Source: CAVQWH01 sp963718685 (GTDB lineage: Bacteria > Patescibacteriota > Saccharimonadia > Saccharimonadales > Saccharimonadaceae). Taken from it: a stretch of 64,000 nucleotides of DNA. The notes beneath the pieces were generated by a model. It saw only the letters and a program-made list of their open reading frames with translations. It was not told the origin of the DNA and did no database searches. The stretch is taken from contig OY970356.1 of the NCBI GenBank assembly GCA_963718685.1, forward strand, positions 310,001-374,000, read 5' to 3'. Shown one piece after another: positions 31,858 through 40,467 of this stretch; within the stretch, counting starts at the first letter, position 1, and every line of letters begins with the position of its first letter. Made by a program: the position numbers and the translations under genes.

Positions 31858-32782
31858 TTCAGTGTAAAAAATCGGCGTACAGAGCCGATAGACACCATTT
31901 TAAGGAGTGGTGATTAAGGTGAAGCGTTTCGAACATAGCCTCAATATGAGGGGCAACGCGTGGCATGCTCGCTGGTATCGCCACTGGCTCAGCCTCGGCG
32001 GCGAGGAGCCCGAGTACAAAGAGAACCTTTGCCACTACGTGCGAGTCCTCCTGATTTGGGCTCCGCAGCGGTGGTTTTGGCACGGCAAGATCAAAGGTGT
32101 TGTCACCCCATGGGTGATGGCGCTAAGCGCTGGCATCGTAGCCTTCGCTATATCTGCGTTCTTCCTGTGGCCAAGCAAGGCGCACGAAATTACCTGGAAG
32201 GGCGGAGTCATCCTCGGGGTGCTGTTGGTCGTTCTTGGCGCTCTTGCATTTGCAGGGGAGTTGATGGAAAATTCCGAGCTGGCAGCCAAAGCCAAACGGC
32301 TAACCAAGCCAGTGTGGTTTATTCCGTACAAGCTCTATATCTGGAAAGAGCCAGTTTGGAAAGCTATCGGAAGGGGCATAAGGGGAGCCGCCAAATGGTT
32401 CTTCGAGCGCTCCTACTTCACCGAGGAAGGTCCTACGCCATTCATCTTCGCCCTTGCGGCGGCAGTGGTGGTGTTCGCAATCCTGGAGACGCCAATATTT
32501 CTGGCAGCTCTTCTTGGAATCGGTGTCGTAGCCGCTTCGTTTGGAGGAGCGGTCATTCTATTTGCGTTGATCGTCTTTATCCTAGCAGCGGTCAGCGAAT
32601 TTCTTGAACGTAAGTTCAAGGACGACTCAAGTAGTATTGGACGGCTTGCTTCGGGTACTACCGATACCATCAAGCTCGGCGTGACCTACGCCAAAACCAA
32701 GAAGCAAGGCAGCCGCATCTGCCCGTTCATAGAACTAGAAGATCCGGTGGAGCCCAGCTCAGCCTGACGCATTTACACTGAA
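31858..32782. repeat. 11-bp inverted pair flanking the 31919-32767 gene
   Basis: TTCAGTGTAAA (31858-31868) in the 5' leader and exact complement TTTACACTGAA (32772-32782) four bases after the stop. Confidence 0.55.
31919..32767 (+). CDS. Multi-pass membrane orphan protein
   Basis: About 282 residues: a Trp/His/Arg-rich N-terminus (NAWHARWYRHWLSLGG, APQRWFWHGKIKG), two membrane helices (residues about 63-100), a soluble loop, and two or three more helices at 175-230 (FIFALAAAVVVFAILETPIF), then a charged tail. Function not recognised. Start at GTG 31919, eleven bases after AAGGAG; two GTG codons at 31907 and 31910 are too close to or overlap the SD. A short hairpin (ATCGGC/GCCGAT) lies just upstream of the SD. 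Confidence 0.7.
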   Translation: MKRFEHSLNMRGNAWHARWYRHWLSLGGEEPEYKENLCHYVRVLLIWAPQRWFWHGKIKGVVTPWVMALSAGIVAFAISAFFLWPSKAHEITWKGGVILGVLLVVLGALAFAGELMENSELAAKAKRLTKPVWFIPYKLYIWKEPVWKAIGRGIRGAAKWFFERSYFTEEGPTPFIFALAAAVVVFAILETPIFLAALLGIGVVAASFGGAVILFALIVFILAAVSEFLERKFKDDSSSIGRLASGTTDTIKLGVTYAKTKKQGSRICPFIELEDPVEPSSA

Positions 32783-32966
32783 GTCCATCAGCCTAACGGA
32801 CAAAGGAGTGAAAGCTCTAAAGCCTTCGGGAAAATCCCGGAGCCGGCGAGCAATAAAACGCTCGCCGATAGCTTCTATAAGTGTGTGCTTATACTGACGA
32901 GTCCCCAGCCTCCGCAAATACTGCGGCGGGCAAGCGCCAGGACGAAAAGCTATTAAATTTAAAGCC

Positions 32967-33974
32967 TTAGTCAATAGGCAGTTTTATAGTAAAGGTTGAG
33001 CCTTTCTTAAAGGTGCTTTTAGCTGTTAAAGTTCCGTCGAGTGACTCGGCTAGTTTACTGGCTATTGAAAGCCCCAAGCCATAACCGCTGGTTTTAGAGC
33101 GCGACTGGTCTGTGCGGTAAAAACGCTCAAAAATGTGCGGCAAATCTTTCGGGCTAATGCCAGGCCCTTCATCTTTTATGTGAATATAGATGTGACTATT
33201 GTCGTGTTCTTCAGTAACTTTAATAGAAGTTTTAGAAGAACTATATTTAAGAGCGTTGTCTAGCAACGAGACAATAACTTTTGTGAGAGTTTGTTGATTG
33301 GTGTAAAGGGATAAGGTACTTTTAGGCTTGATGATTTTTATGTTTTTTGTTTTTGCCAAAGAGGCGGTTTGTCGCAAAGCATCGCTAAGAACCATAGACA
33401 GCTTGACGTAGCTTTTTTCTAAAGATTGAGGGTGGCGAGCCGCTAAGCTGAGTAAATCGTCAGATAGTGTTTTTAAATCTTGAATATCGCTGACATTTTG
33501 TTTAATAACCTTGTGAGCTTCGCCATCACTCAGGTTTTTACTTCGCAAAGCTATTTCATTGCTTAAAAGTAGCGAAGTGAGAGGAGTGCGTAGCTCGTGG
33601 GAAGCGTCTGCCACAAAGCGGTCTTGGTCTTCCATAGCCCTTTCTATGGGGCGTAGGGTGCGCCGAGCAAGATAATAGCTTAAATAGCTGCCGCCAAGCA
33701 GCATGACTGCATTTAGCAACACTAACTTGACAGCCAAGTTGCCGCGGCCGGTGGCTGCACGGCGGCCGATCCATTCATCTAGCTCGTGATCGCTAGGATT
33801 TTTTGTATTTTGATAGTAGGCTCTATCTGGCCTTTTGCCTAGTTCTTGTGCGGAAGTAACATAAAATACGACGCTTGAAGTCAGGCTCATAGCCATAATG
33901 ACTGCCAAGTATGAAAGAGCTAACTTGAAAGTTGCAGACTGGATACTTTTTTGCAGATTGTGGGTTAGGTTCAT
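32967..33974 (-). CDS. Sensor histidine kinase
   Basis: A 335-residue membrane kinase. Two helices (residues about 17-40 and 82-105) enclose a short extracytoplasmic loop; then the H-box FVADASHELRTPLTSLLLSN with the phosphorylated His near 151, N-box VSLLDNALKYSS, G1 DEGPGISP, F-box HIFERFYR and G2 GYGLGLSIA. It overlaps the response regulator gene by four bases, so the two form a two-component pair. The input signal is unknown. Confidence 0.95.
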   Translation of the reverse strand: MNLTHNLQKSIQSATFKLALSYLAVIMAMSLTSSVVFYVTSAQELGKRPDRAYYQNTKNPSDHELDEWIGRRAATGRGNLAVKLVLLNAVMLLGGSYLSYYLARRTLRPIERAMEDQDRFVADASHELRTPLTSLLLSNEIALRSKNLSDGEAHKVIKQNVSDIQDLKTLSDDLLSLAARHPQSLEKSYVKLSMVLSDALRQTASLAKTKNIKIIKPKSTLSLYTNQQTLTKVIVSLLDNALKYSSSKTSIKVTEEHDNSHIYIHIKDEGPGISPKDLPHIFERFYRTDQSRSKTSGYGLGLSIASKLAESLDGTLTAKSTFKKGSTFTIKLPID

Positions 33975-34645
33975 GGTGTTTCGCTCGCTTTATACCCGAA
34001 ACCTCTGACGGTGTGAATAAGAGGTTTTTTAAATGGCTTATCAACTTTGGCGCGCAGGTAGGTAATGAAAACTTCAAGCGTGTTGGGGAGAATATCGGCA
34101 TCAAAATCCCAAACGTGCTCAATTATGTTAGATTTACTACACGCTTTGTCGGTATTGCGGAGCAAATATTCAAGCAAGGCATACTCTTTGCGGGACAAAT
34201 CAATTTGTTTACCACCGCGGGTTACTTTGCGCTTAGAAGTTTGGAGAGTTAAATCGCCCACTGATAAAGTGTCGCTGGCGGTATCTTGAGGGCGACGCAG
34301 TAAAGCCCTGATGCGAGCTAACAACACTTCAAACGAGAAAGGCTTGGGCAAGTAATCATCGGCGCCAGCGTCCAGGCCGCTTACTACATCATAGTTTTGG
34401 CTTTTGGCCGTTAGCATCAAAATTGGCGTTTTAACTTTAGATTTTCGAAGTTCCCTGCAGACGGAGATGCCGTCTAGCGTTGGCAGCATAATATCAAGCA
34501 CGATTAAATCATATGGTCCGTGAAGAGCCGTACGCAGACCTTCGTCGCCGTCGTGTTCCACGTCAACGGCGTAGCCTTCTTGTTCCAGGCCGCTTTTGAT
34601 AGCTTCGGCAATTCTTTTGGTGTCTTCGACCACTAATATGCGCAT
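33971..34645 (-). CDS. OmpR-family response regulator
   Basis: A 224-residue two-component transcription regulator. The receiver domain has the acidic pair VVEDTKR, the phospho-Asp in YDLIVLDIMLPTLDG (Asp about 51), Thr in MLTAKS and Lys in DDYLPKPFS; the C-terminal winged helix includes LSRKEYALLEYLLRN and VFITYLRAKVDKP with HTVRGFGYK. It is coupled to the kinase gene. A TATACT box lies exactly six bases before the ATG. The divergent FMN-binding gene may be a target. Confidence 0.95.
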   Translation of the reverse strand: MRILVVEDTKRIAEAIKSGLEQEGYAVDVEHDGDEGLRTALHGPYDLIVLDIMLPTLDGISVCRELRKSKVKTPILMLTAKSQNYDVVSGLDAGADDYLPKPFSFEVLLARIRALLRRPQDTASDTLSVGDLTLQTSKRKVTRGGKQIDLSRKEYALLEYLLRNTDKACSKSNIIEHVWDFDADILPNTLEVFITYLRAKVDKPFKKPLIHTVRGFGYKASETP

Positions 34646-34708
34646 ATATTTAGTATATATGACAAATACTTAATGAATCTTTAAGAAATGTTTAGTTAAT
34701 ATGAGGCC

Positions 34709-35155
34709 ATGAGAAAAACACTAATCATACTTACAGTTGTAGCTTTGCTAGGGATCATCGCAGCTTATGAACGCCCAGGTGGCTCAAAAGACGGCGGAAG
34801 CGGCTTTAGCAACATTTCCCCTAATCGCTCTTCCAGCGTTTCATCTTCGGGTCAAAGCAGCCCCAAGGGGCGCTACAAGGACGGTAATTATACCGGCGAC
34901 GTAGCTACGGGTGTTTACGATCAAATACAAGTAGCGGTTACTGTGAGTGGTGGCAAAATTACTAATGTAAGCACGCCTCAGGTTAACGGGGACAGCGATT
35001 ATTCTAACCAAATTAACAGTTATGCCGTGCCGCAGCTCAATAAACAAGCCTTAAAGTCGCAAAGTTCGTCTATTGACGGAGTTTCAGGCGCAAGTGCTAC
35101 TACTCAAACTTATACTGAGTCACTTCAAGCAGCGCTTGACCAAGCAAAGGTATAA
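34709..35155 (+). CDS. Exported FMN-binding domain protein
   Basis: A 148-residue protein with an N-terminal membrane anchor (TLIILTVVALLGIIAAYERP), a Ser/Gly-rich linker and an FMN-binding domain ending in the flavinylation motif IDGVSGASATTQTYTESL, in which a Thr of SGASATT receives FMN by phosphoester bond. ApbE, the enzyme that attaches the FMN, is encoded two bases downstream. It probably carries electrons on the outer face of the membrane. A TAATAT box lies six bases before the ATG; it is divergent from the response regulator. Confidence 0.9.
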   Translation: MRKTLIILTVVALLGIIAAYERPGGSKDGGSGFSNISPNRSSSVSSSGQSSPKGRYKDGNYTGDVATGVYDQIQVAVTVSGGKITNVSTPQVNGDSDYSNQINSYAVPQLNKQALKSQSSSIDGVSGASATTQTYTESLQAALDQAKV

Positions 35156-35157
35156 AT

Positions 35158-35901
35158 ATGCGCAAAGTCGAGATGATTATGGGAATGCCGGTGAGCATTG
35201 AAATCTCTGACTGTAAAGACGAAAAGCACTTTAGTGACGTATTTAACTTGCTAAAAGATATCGACTCACAGTTTAGCCCTTACAAACCTGAAAGTGAACT
35301 TAGTAAATACAGAAAAGGAGTGCTTAATCAAAACGAATTAAGCGCTGAGATGTTAAGCGTTCAGGAAGCTTGTGCTCAATATGAGTTGATTACGGACGGA
35401 TATTTTTCTGCTTATTATGACGGAACTTTTGAGCCGAGCGGCTACGTGAAAGCCTGGGCTATGCAGAAGGCGGCTAATCTGCTGAACTCTAAAGGATTCG
35501 TCACCTTTCTAATTAACGTAGGCGGCGATATTCTGGCGAGAAGCGATGGGCATAAAACATGGAAAATCGCCCTGCAAAACCCTACTGATAAAGACAAAAT
35601 TACTGGAGTGATTAACGTTAAAAATGGCGCGATAGCTACTTCCGGACTTTATCAGCGCGGAAGTCATATTGTTAACCCGCATACTAAACGCCCGGCAATA
35701 CAGCTACTTAGCGTCACTGTTTACGGGCAGAATATTATCAGCGCTGATATTTTTGCTACCACTTGTGTGGCTATGGGCAAAAACAAAGCGCTTGATTTTA
35801 TGGAAAAACAGCCTGGCTATGAGGCTTTAGTGATTGATAGAAAAGAGCGCGCTTATACTACTAAGCGTTTCATTAGCCTTAAAAAGCAAATCGTTCGGTG
35901 A
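35158..35901 (+). CDS. apbE: FAD:protein FMN transferase (ApbE-like)
   Basis: A 247-residue flavin transferase that uses FAD to attach FMN to Thr in SGAT-type motifs, here most likely of the preceding protein. Family features: start MIMGMPVSIEI, DSQFSPYKPESELSKY, the FEPSGYVKAWAMQKAA segment, VGGDILARS, the AIATSGLYQRG segment and HIVNPHTKRP, then ISADIFATTC. It is shorter than the enterobacterial enzyme and lacks a lipoprotein signal, so it may be cytoplasmic or exported in an unrecognised way. It overlaps the convergent reductase gene by 23 bases. Confidence 0.92.
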   Translation: MRKVEMIMGMPVSIEISDCKDEKHFSDVFNLLKDIDSQFSPYKPESELSKYRKGVLNQNELSAEMLSVQEACAQYELITDGYFSAYYDGTFEPSGYVKAWAMQKAANLLNSKGFVTFLINVGGDILARSDGHKTWKIALQNPTDKDKITGVINVKNGAIATSGLYQRGSHIVNPHTKRPAIQLLSVTVYGQNIISADIFATTCVAMGKNKALDFMEKQPGYEALVIDRKERAYTTKRFISLKKQIVR

Positions 35902-37201
35902 CTATACGACCTTTTGGTACGCCCAGGTTTTTAAGAATCTGAGAAAATGCCTTGGACATACCATCTGGCCCGCAAACATAGACTGTCGTATCTTTTTTAA
36001 TCATTGAGCCTAAAATTCCTGGGGTAATTTGTTGGTTTAGCTCATCTACAAAAGTTTGCACCTTTAAGCCTCGTTCTTGAAGCTGTCTTAATTCTTGGCT
36101 AAAAGCAATATCTTCTGTAGATCTGACCGCGTAAAGCAGAGTGATATCTTTGCCGTCATCAAGCAGTGATTTAATGCTGGACATGTAAGGCGTAATGCCG
36201 ATACCGCCGGCTATCATAATCACTGCTGAAGAGTCGGCAACCCGATCAAGCGTAAAACTGCCGCGCGGACCGTCAATCATTACGTAAGTTCCTAACTTTA
36301 GGCTAGCTATTTTATAAGTTAACGAAGGACTTGCTTTAACAGTAAGCCTAATGGTCGACTGCCCCGGGGAAGATGATATAGAGAAAGGATGTGCCTCAAA
36401 CCACAGGCTAGAAGATAAGAAACGCCAAGTAGCATATTGACCGGACTCAAAATCAAATTGCTTGATATTGTTGCCAGATAGAGTTACCGAATATGTATTT
36501 TTAGCGGTTTTGTCTATAGCAACTACTTTGAATTGGTGCTTTGCGAGAAGTGCGAAAGGCCGCAAAACTCTATACCATGCCCACAGTACAAAAGCTAAGA
36601 TGTAAAGCGCATACCAATAGGCTGCAAACCAGAAATGCCCGATGAAATCTCCGCCTATTTTTATTTGGTGCAGGAACGTTAGTAAGATTGCCAAATAAAC
36701 GGTGAGATGAGTAGCATACCAAACTTCATAGCGCATTTTAGTGCGCATGATGTATACAGATAAGCCGGAGGCTATGAAGAGTATGATGGTTCCGATGGTA
36801 GCCCACAAAACGTCTCCGTAACTTGTATTAAACTGGATAAATTGTATCCACCAGCCGTTATGAATGGTGGATGCATAACCTAAGACCAAAAAGGCAGTGT
36901 GGCCGGCAATTCCTAATAAAATTCCATAGCCGTTAAGCCGATGTAAATCTACGGTGTCTTGCAGGTCAAAGTATCTTTCCATAAAAGGCACTCGGCTCAT
37001 AAGCATAATTTCTAAAATAATGCACCAAGCTGCTATTAAGCCAAGGAGTCTACCTACAGCTATCAACCTCTCGCCGGGTAAGCCGAACATTGCATTGCTG
37101 CCCGCCCACCAGCCCGCGAAAAGCAGAATTAAAGTCAGAATAACTCCGCTGTAGAAGGCCGTTCTTATACTGTAACGCTTCGCGATTGGGTCAGATTGCA
37201 T
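35879..37201 (-). CDS. Ferric-reductase-like transmembrane oxidoreductase
   Basis: A 440-residue protein with about six membrane helices in the first 210 residues, carrying histidines typical of haem ligands (HRLNGYGILLGIAGHTAFL, WYATHLTVYLAILLTFLHQI). A ferredoxin-NADP reductase-like half follows: FAD-binding region with SGQYATWRF and HPFSISSSP, then the NAD(P)H-binding GGIGITPYMSSI and VYVCGPDGMSKAF. It probably moves electrons from NAD(P)H across the membrane, perhaps to the FMN-binding protein encoded next door. A GATAAT box lies six bases before the ATG. Confidence 0.92.
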   Translation of the reverse strand: MQSDPIAKRYSIRTAFYSGVILTLILLFAGWWAGSNAMFGLPGERLIAVGRLLGLIAAWCIILEIMLMSRVPFMERYFDLQDTVDLHRLNGYGILLGIAGHTAFLVLGYASTIHNGWWIQFIQFNTSYGDVLWATIGTIILFIASGLSVYIMRTKMRYEVWYATHLTVYLAILLTFLHQIKIGGDFIGHFWFAAYWYALYILAFVLWAWYRVLRPFALLAKHQFKVVAIDKTAKNTYSVTLSGNNIKQFDFESGQYATWRFLSSSLWFEAHPFSISSSPGQSTIRLTVKASPSLTYKIASLKLGTYVMIDGPRGSFTLDRVADSSAVIMIAGGIGITPYMSSIKSLLDDGKDITLLYAVRSTEDIAFSQELRQLQERGLKVQTFVDELNQQITPGILGSMIKKDTTVYVCGPDGMSKAFSQILKNLGVPKGRIVTERFAF

Positions 37202-37299
37202 GAAAAAATTATCTCAGACAAAGGCTTAAAAGAACTTTAAAAGTTAAGCTAATATCATAGCCTAATGAGAGTATAATTAAAGTAAAGGGATATCTTGCT

Positions 37300-38220
37300 A
37301 TGAAGGAACCAAGCGAACAGCATATACGAACCGTAAAATCCGACTTAAAAGCCGCTGGTATGACTCAGTATGGAATGATGAAGTTTGCAAGCCGCTATCT
37401 GCCACGAGTCATCCATCAAGGAGAAGAGATAGAGGGCGTAGTGTATGGTCGTTATGGCCGAGATGCAAAAGTAGGCGGTTTTGAAGGCACACTTGTGGCT
37501 ACCAACTTAAGAGTGATTTTTATTGATCATAAGCCCGGTTACACTTCCATGGATGAGATGGCCTATGACACTATCAGTGGAATAGAAACCTCGCGTGCTG
37601 GCATGTTTACAGCTTTAACGCTTCATACCAAGCTTGGGGATTTTACGATACGCTACGCTAACAAAAAATGTGTAGCTAAGTTTGTCGACTATATTGAGTC
37701 TCGCAGACTCGAAACTACAAGGAGAGGTCCTTTCCAGGATTCATATCAAGCTCCTCAACCCGTGTCTAACGCGTCAAAACCCAACAAAGCAACCCTTGAT
37801 TTTCTAAAAAATCACGACGTAGGAGTGTTATCAACACTCAGCCGCACGGGTACTATAGGCGGGGCAACTGTTTACTACGTGGTAGGGCAGAGCGGTTTAA
37901 TTTACTTACTGACTAAAGAAAGTACCCGGAAGGCTAGGAATATTTTGACCAATCAGCAAATAGCCCTAACAGTTTACGACGCTGAAAAGCTACAGACTGC
38001 TCAGATCCAAGGAATTGCCGAAATAGAAGAAGAACAAATCATAAGAAACGAAGTCTTTGAATCTATAATGGAGCGCCATAAATATCAGGGCGAATCATAT
38101 AGTGCGCCTATTACCACCGTTAAGGGAGGAAGCTATATGATTGTACGAATCACTCCCACGTATTCAAATTTTACAGACTTTAGGCGCAAACTTAAAAACG
38201 GTCTGACAATGCCCTTTTAG
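37300..38220 (+). CDS. PH-like plus flavin-binding split-barrel protein
   Basis: A 306-residue two-domain protein. Residues about 30-145 read as a bacterial PH-like domain (GTLVATNLRVIFIDHKPGYT, ISGIETSRAGMFTALTLHTK), which often binds membranes or partners. Residues 165-300 form a pyridoxamine-phosphate-oxidase-like split barrel (VGVLSTLSRTGTIGGATVYY, LTKESTRKARNILTNQQIAL) that may bind FMN or F420-type cofactors. It fits the flavin-rich context. A TATAAT box near 37272 and AAAGGGA give a normal led start. Confidence 0.8.
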   Translation: MKEPSEQHIRTVKSDLKAAGMTQYGMMKFASRYLPRVIHQGEEIEGVVYGRYGRDAKVGGFEGTLVATNLRVIFIDHKPGYTSMDEMAYDTISGIETSRAGMFTALTLHTKLGDFTIRYANKKCVAKFVDYIESRRLETTRRGPFQDSYQAPQPVSNASKPNKATLDFLKNHDVGVLSTLSRTGTIGGATVYYVVGQSGLIYLLTKESTRKARNILTNQQIALTVYDAEKLQTAQIQGIAEIEEEQIIRNEVFESIMERHKYQGESYSAPITTVKGGSYMIVRITPTYSNFTDFRRKLKNGLTMPF

Positions 38221-39025
38221 CTAACTTAGTAAAGCTCCTCCATCCACAACCACTTGTTCGCCGGTCATATAGCTAGAAAGGTCGCTGGCAAGAAACAAAG
38301 CAACTTTGCCGATATCGTCTGGTTCGCCCATGCGTTGCATAGGTATTTTTTCTAAAAACGCCTGCGTGGCTTTTTGAAGGTCTTCTGCAGAAACATTGCT
38401 CAGAGCTGCCCTGTAAAGCCTGGACTCCTGGGGTTAAGATACCTCCTGGAGCAATCGCATTTACCCAAATTTTATGCGGGGCCAGTTCTAAAGCTGCATT
38501 TTTAGTAAAGCCCCAAACGCCGTGCTTTGAGGCGTCATAATGAGCTAGGCCTACCATTGAAGGATGAATCGCATCAATTGACGTAATGTTGATGATTTTC
38601 CCACCTTTTTTAGCATCTTTCATAAGCTGGCTGGCGTATTTAGTGGCTAAAACAACGCTACGCAAATTAACGTGTATAACTTTTTCAAAGTCTTCTAACG
38701 ACATATCAGCAATGGGGTTATTGGGGAAAATCCCGGCGTTATTAACTAATATATCTATTCCGCCGTAGTTTTCTTGGCAGTGGTTTACGATTTTTTTAAT
38801 ATCTTCTTCATTTGAGACATCGGCTTGCAGGGTTTCGGCTTGCCAACCTTTTTCTTGCATCTGGCTAGCGGCTTGTTCCGTCGCAGCTTGGTCAAGATCG
38901 ACTATCAAAACTTTAGCTCCGGCTTCCGCTAAACGCGAAGCAATTCCAAAGCCAATCCCTTTTGCTCCGCCGGTAACAATAGCAATCTTATTTGATAGAT
39001 CTATAAGTTCTTGTAACGATTTCAT
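38221..39025 (-). pseudogene. Short-chain dehydrogenase/reductase with a frameshift
   Basis: Rossmann-fold SDR: TGGAKGIGFG near residue 18, NNAGIFPNN near 92, catalytic Ser in NITSID, YxxxK as YDASK, and APGGILTPG. After LQ at about residue 204 the frame breaks: the extra base in the CCC run at 38409-38411 shifts it. The correct continuation (NVSAEDLQKATQAFLEKI, then GEPDDIGKVALFLASDLS and VVVDGGALLS) is in the next frame, ending at 38221. One base deletion would restore a normal ~267-residue protein, so this is either recent inactivation or a sequencing error. Confidence 0.85.
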
Positions 39026-39105
39026 ACAACCCTCCCTTTATCTTTAATTATAACAGAAAGGGGGGCGGTTGTTTTAATGCTCCGAGCCTGTGGTATAGTA
39101 ATCAT

Positions 39106-39567
39106 ATGACAACAAAGTCTGAAGAAGCTTATAAGTTCATAGCAAGCCACCCTTTAGCAACTTTATCTACGGCTTCAAGCCAAGGCGAGCCGTGGGGTGC
39201 AAATATATACTGTGTCGTTGACGAAAACTTTGACTTTTACTTCATGACTCACGCCGAGTCTAAGAAATATAAAAATCTGGTAAAAAACCCTAAAGCTGCA
39301 CTTACGCTAGTTGATAACGAGGAACAAACTACTGTTCAAGCTGTTGGAAAAGTGGTGGAATTAGCAGATGATTCCGAAGAGGTAAGAGAGGCTTTTCGCA
39401 AATTAGCGCGCGTCCGTCCGCCGGGAGAATTGCGCTGGACTCCTCCAGTTAGTAAGATGACCAATGGTAAGATAGCAGTTTTTCACCTTAAACCTACTGA
39501 GCTTAGATTTTCTAAATTTAACACCCATCATAATCCGCCCCACCCTGACGTAGAGCAGATTATTTAA
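39106..39567 (+). CDS. Pyridoxamine 5'-phosphate oxidase-family flavin protein
   Basis: A 153-residue split-barrel protein: HPLATLSTASSQGEPWGANI, the FYFMTHAESKKYKNLVKNPK segment and AALTLVDNEEQTTVQAVGKV match the PNPOx-like FMN-binding family. The substrate is unknown. TATAGT (39094-39099) is exactly six bases before the ATG (leaderless-type). Confidence 0.88.
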   Translation: MTTKSEEAYKFIASHPLATLSTASSQGEPWGANIYCVVDENFDFYFMTHAESKKYKNLVKNPKAALTLVDNEEQTTVQAVGKVVELADDSEEVREAFRKLARVRPPGELRWTPPVSKMTNGKIAVFHLKPTELRFSKFNTHHNPPHPDVEQII

Positions 39568-39577
39568 TCTCAAATAT

Positions 39578-40337
39578 CTAGCTCAAGGCTTTCCTGGCTA
39601 ACTCGTTTGAGGGTTCTATAGGATCAATGCCTAATTGTTCGCACAACTGTACTCTATTGTTGAAATATAGCGAGCAGTAAGTCTGCCTTCATCCGATGCG
39701 AGCCAAGCTTATTATTTCTTCTTGACCTATAGCTAAGCGTCATAATATCCAGATGCTTGTTTGCCAAAACCGAGCTTTCCAGCGGGCTTAAACTATCATC
39801 TCTCAATTTTCTGCCCAGGTCGGTTCCTAAATCGGACAGAATACCCACTAAGTGGTGTGCGACGATCCAGCGACTACCATGTTGCCATCTATCGTCATTG
39901 ATGCTTGAAGGCTCGCGGATGGCGGACATGTTTAGAAGTCGGCAAATAACATGATCCTTCGTTCGTAATCAAATGTAACTCTTCACCGTCTAGACACTCC
40001 ATAGCTTATGGATGTTTTCACCGATGCAGTTTTTTTGCCGCCAAAACCCGAGCAACCTTCGTAATCTAGTCTTCAACGTGAATCACAATTACTGGTTGAC
40101 CTTTTTTGTCCTTTAAGTTCTGCGGCGACATTTTCGTAGTTTTGATCTATTTGATGAAATAGTATTACAATCTTTGCCATAAACACAATGATTCCGTCGT
40201 GCGGGTCGCTCCGGTTGTATGGTGCCTGCGGCTATGTCCGGCTGGCCATCTTCAAGCACTTTTTCGGCACTCAAGCTTTTTCTTTCAGTTCGTCTCTGCA
40301 TCTTGTAACTTCTTTAGCGATCTTTCAATGGCTCCAT
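39578..40337 (-). pseudogene. Heavily decayed gene, original function unknown
   Basis: Minus-strand reading shows pieces of one protein in changing frames. It starts with a well-placed ATG at 40337 after GGGAG (MEPLKDR then stop), continues with AKEVTRCRDELKEKA, MAKIVILFHQIDQNYENVAA, GQPVIVIHVED, DGEELHLITNEGSCYLPTSK, WIVAHHLVGILSDLGTDLGR, and ends in VQLCEQLGIDPIEPSNELAR before the stop at 39578. At least four frameshifts or stops separate them. The longest intact piece is 39654-39929. No family recognised. Confidence 0.6.
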
Positions 40338-40467
40338 ATCAAAACTCCCTTAATATACAAAATTATACAACAAAAACTCAATATACAATGTGCTTTAAGG
40401 AATTGCAGTTTTAGCGGCAGGATTGCTTATGGTATGATGATAAGTAAATCATGAGGGTAATAAAAAT

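Noticed and set aside
31960..32607. 215-codon alternative frame in the 31919 gene
   Set aside because: Arg/Ser-rich shadow; the other frame has clear membrane helices and an SD.
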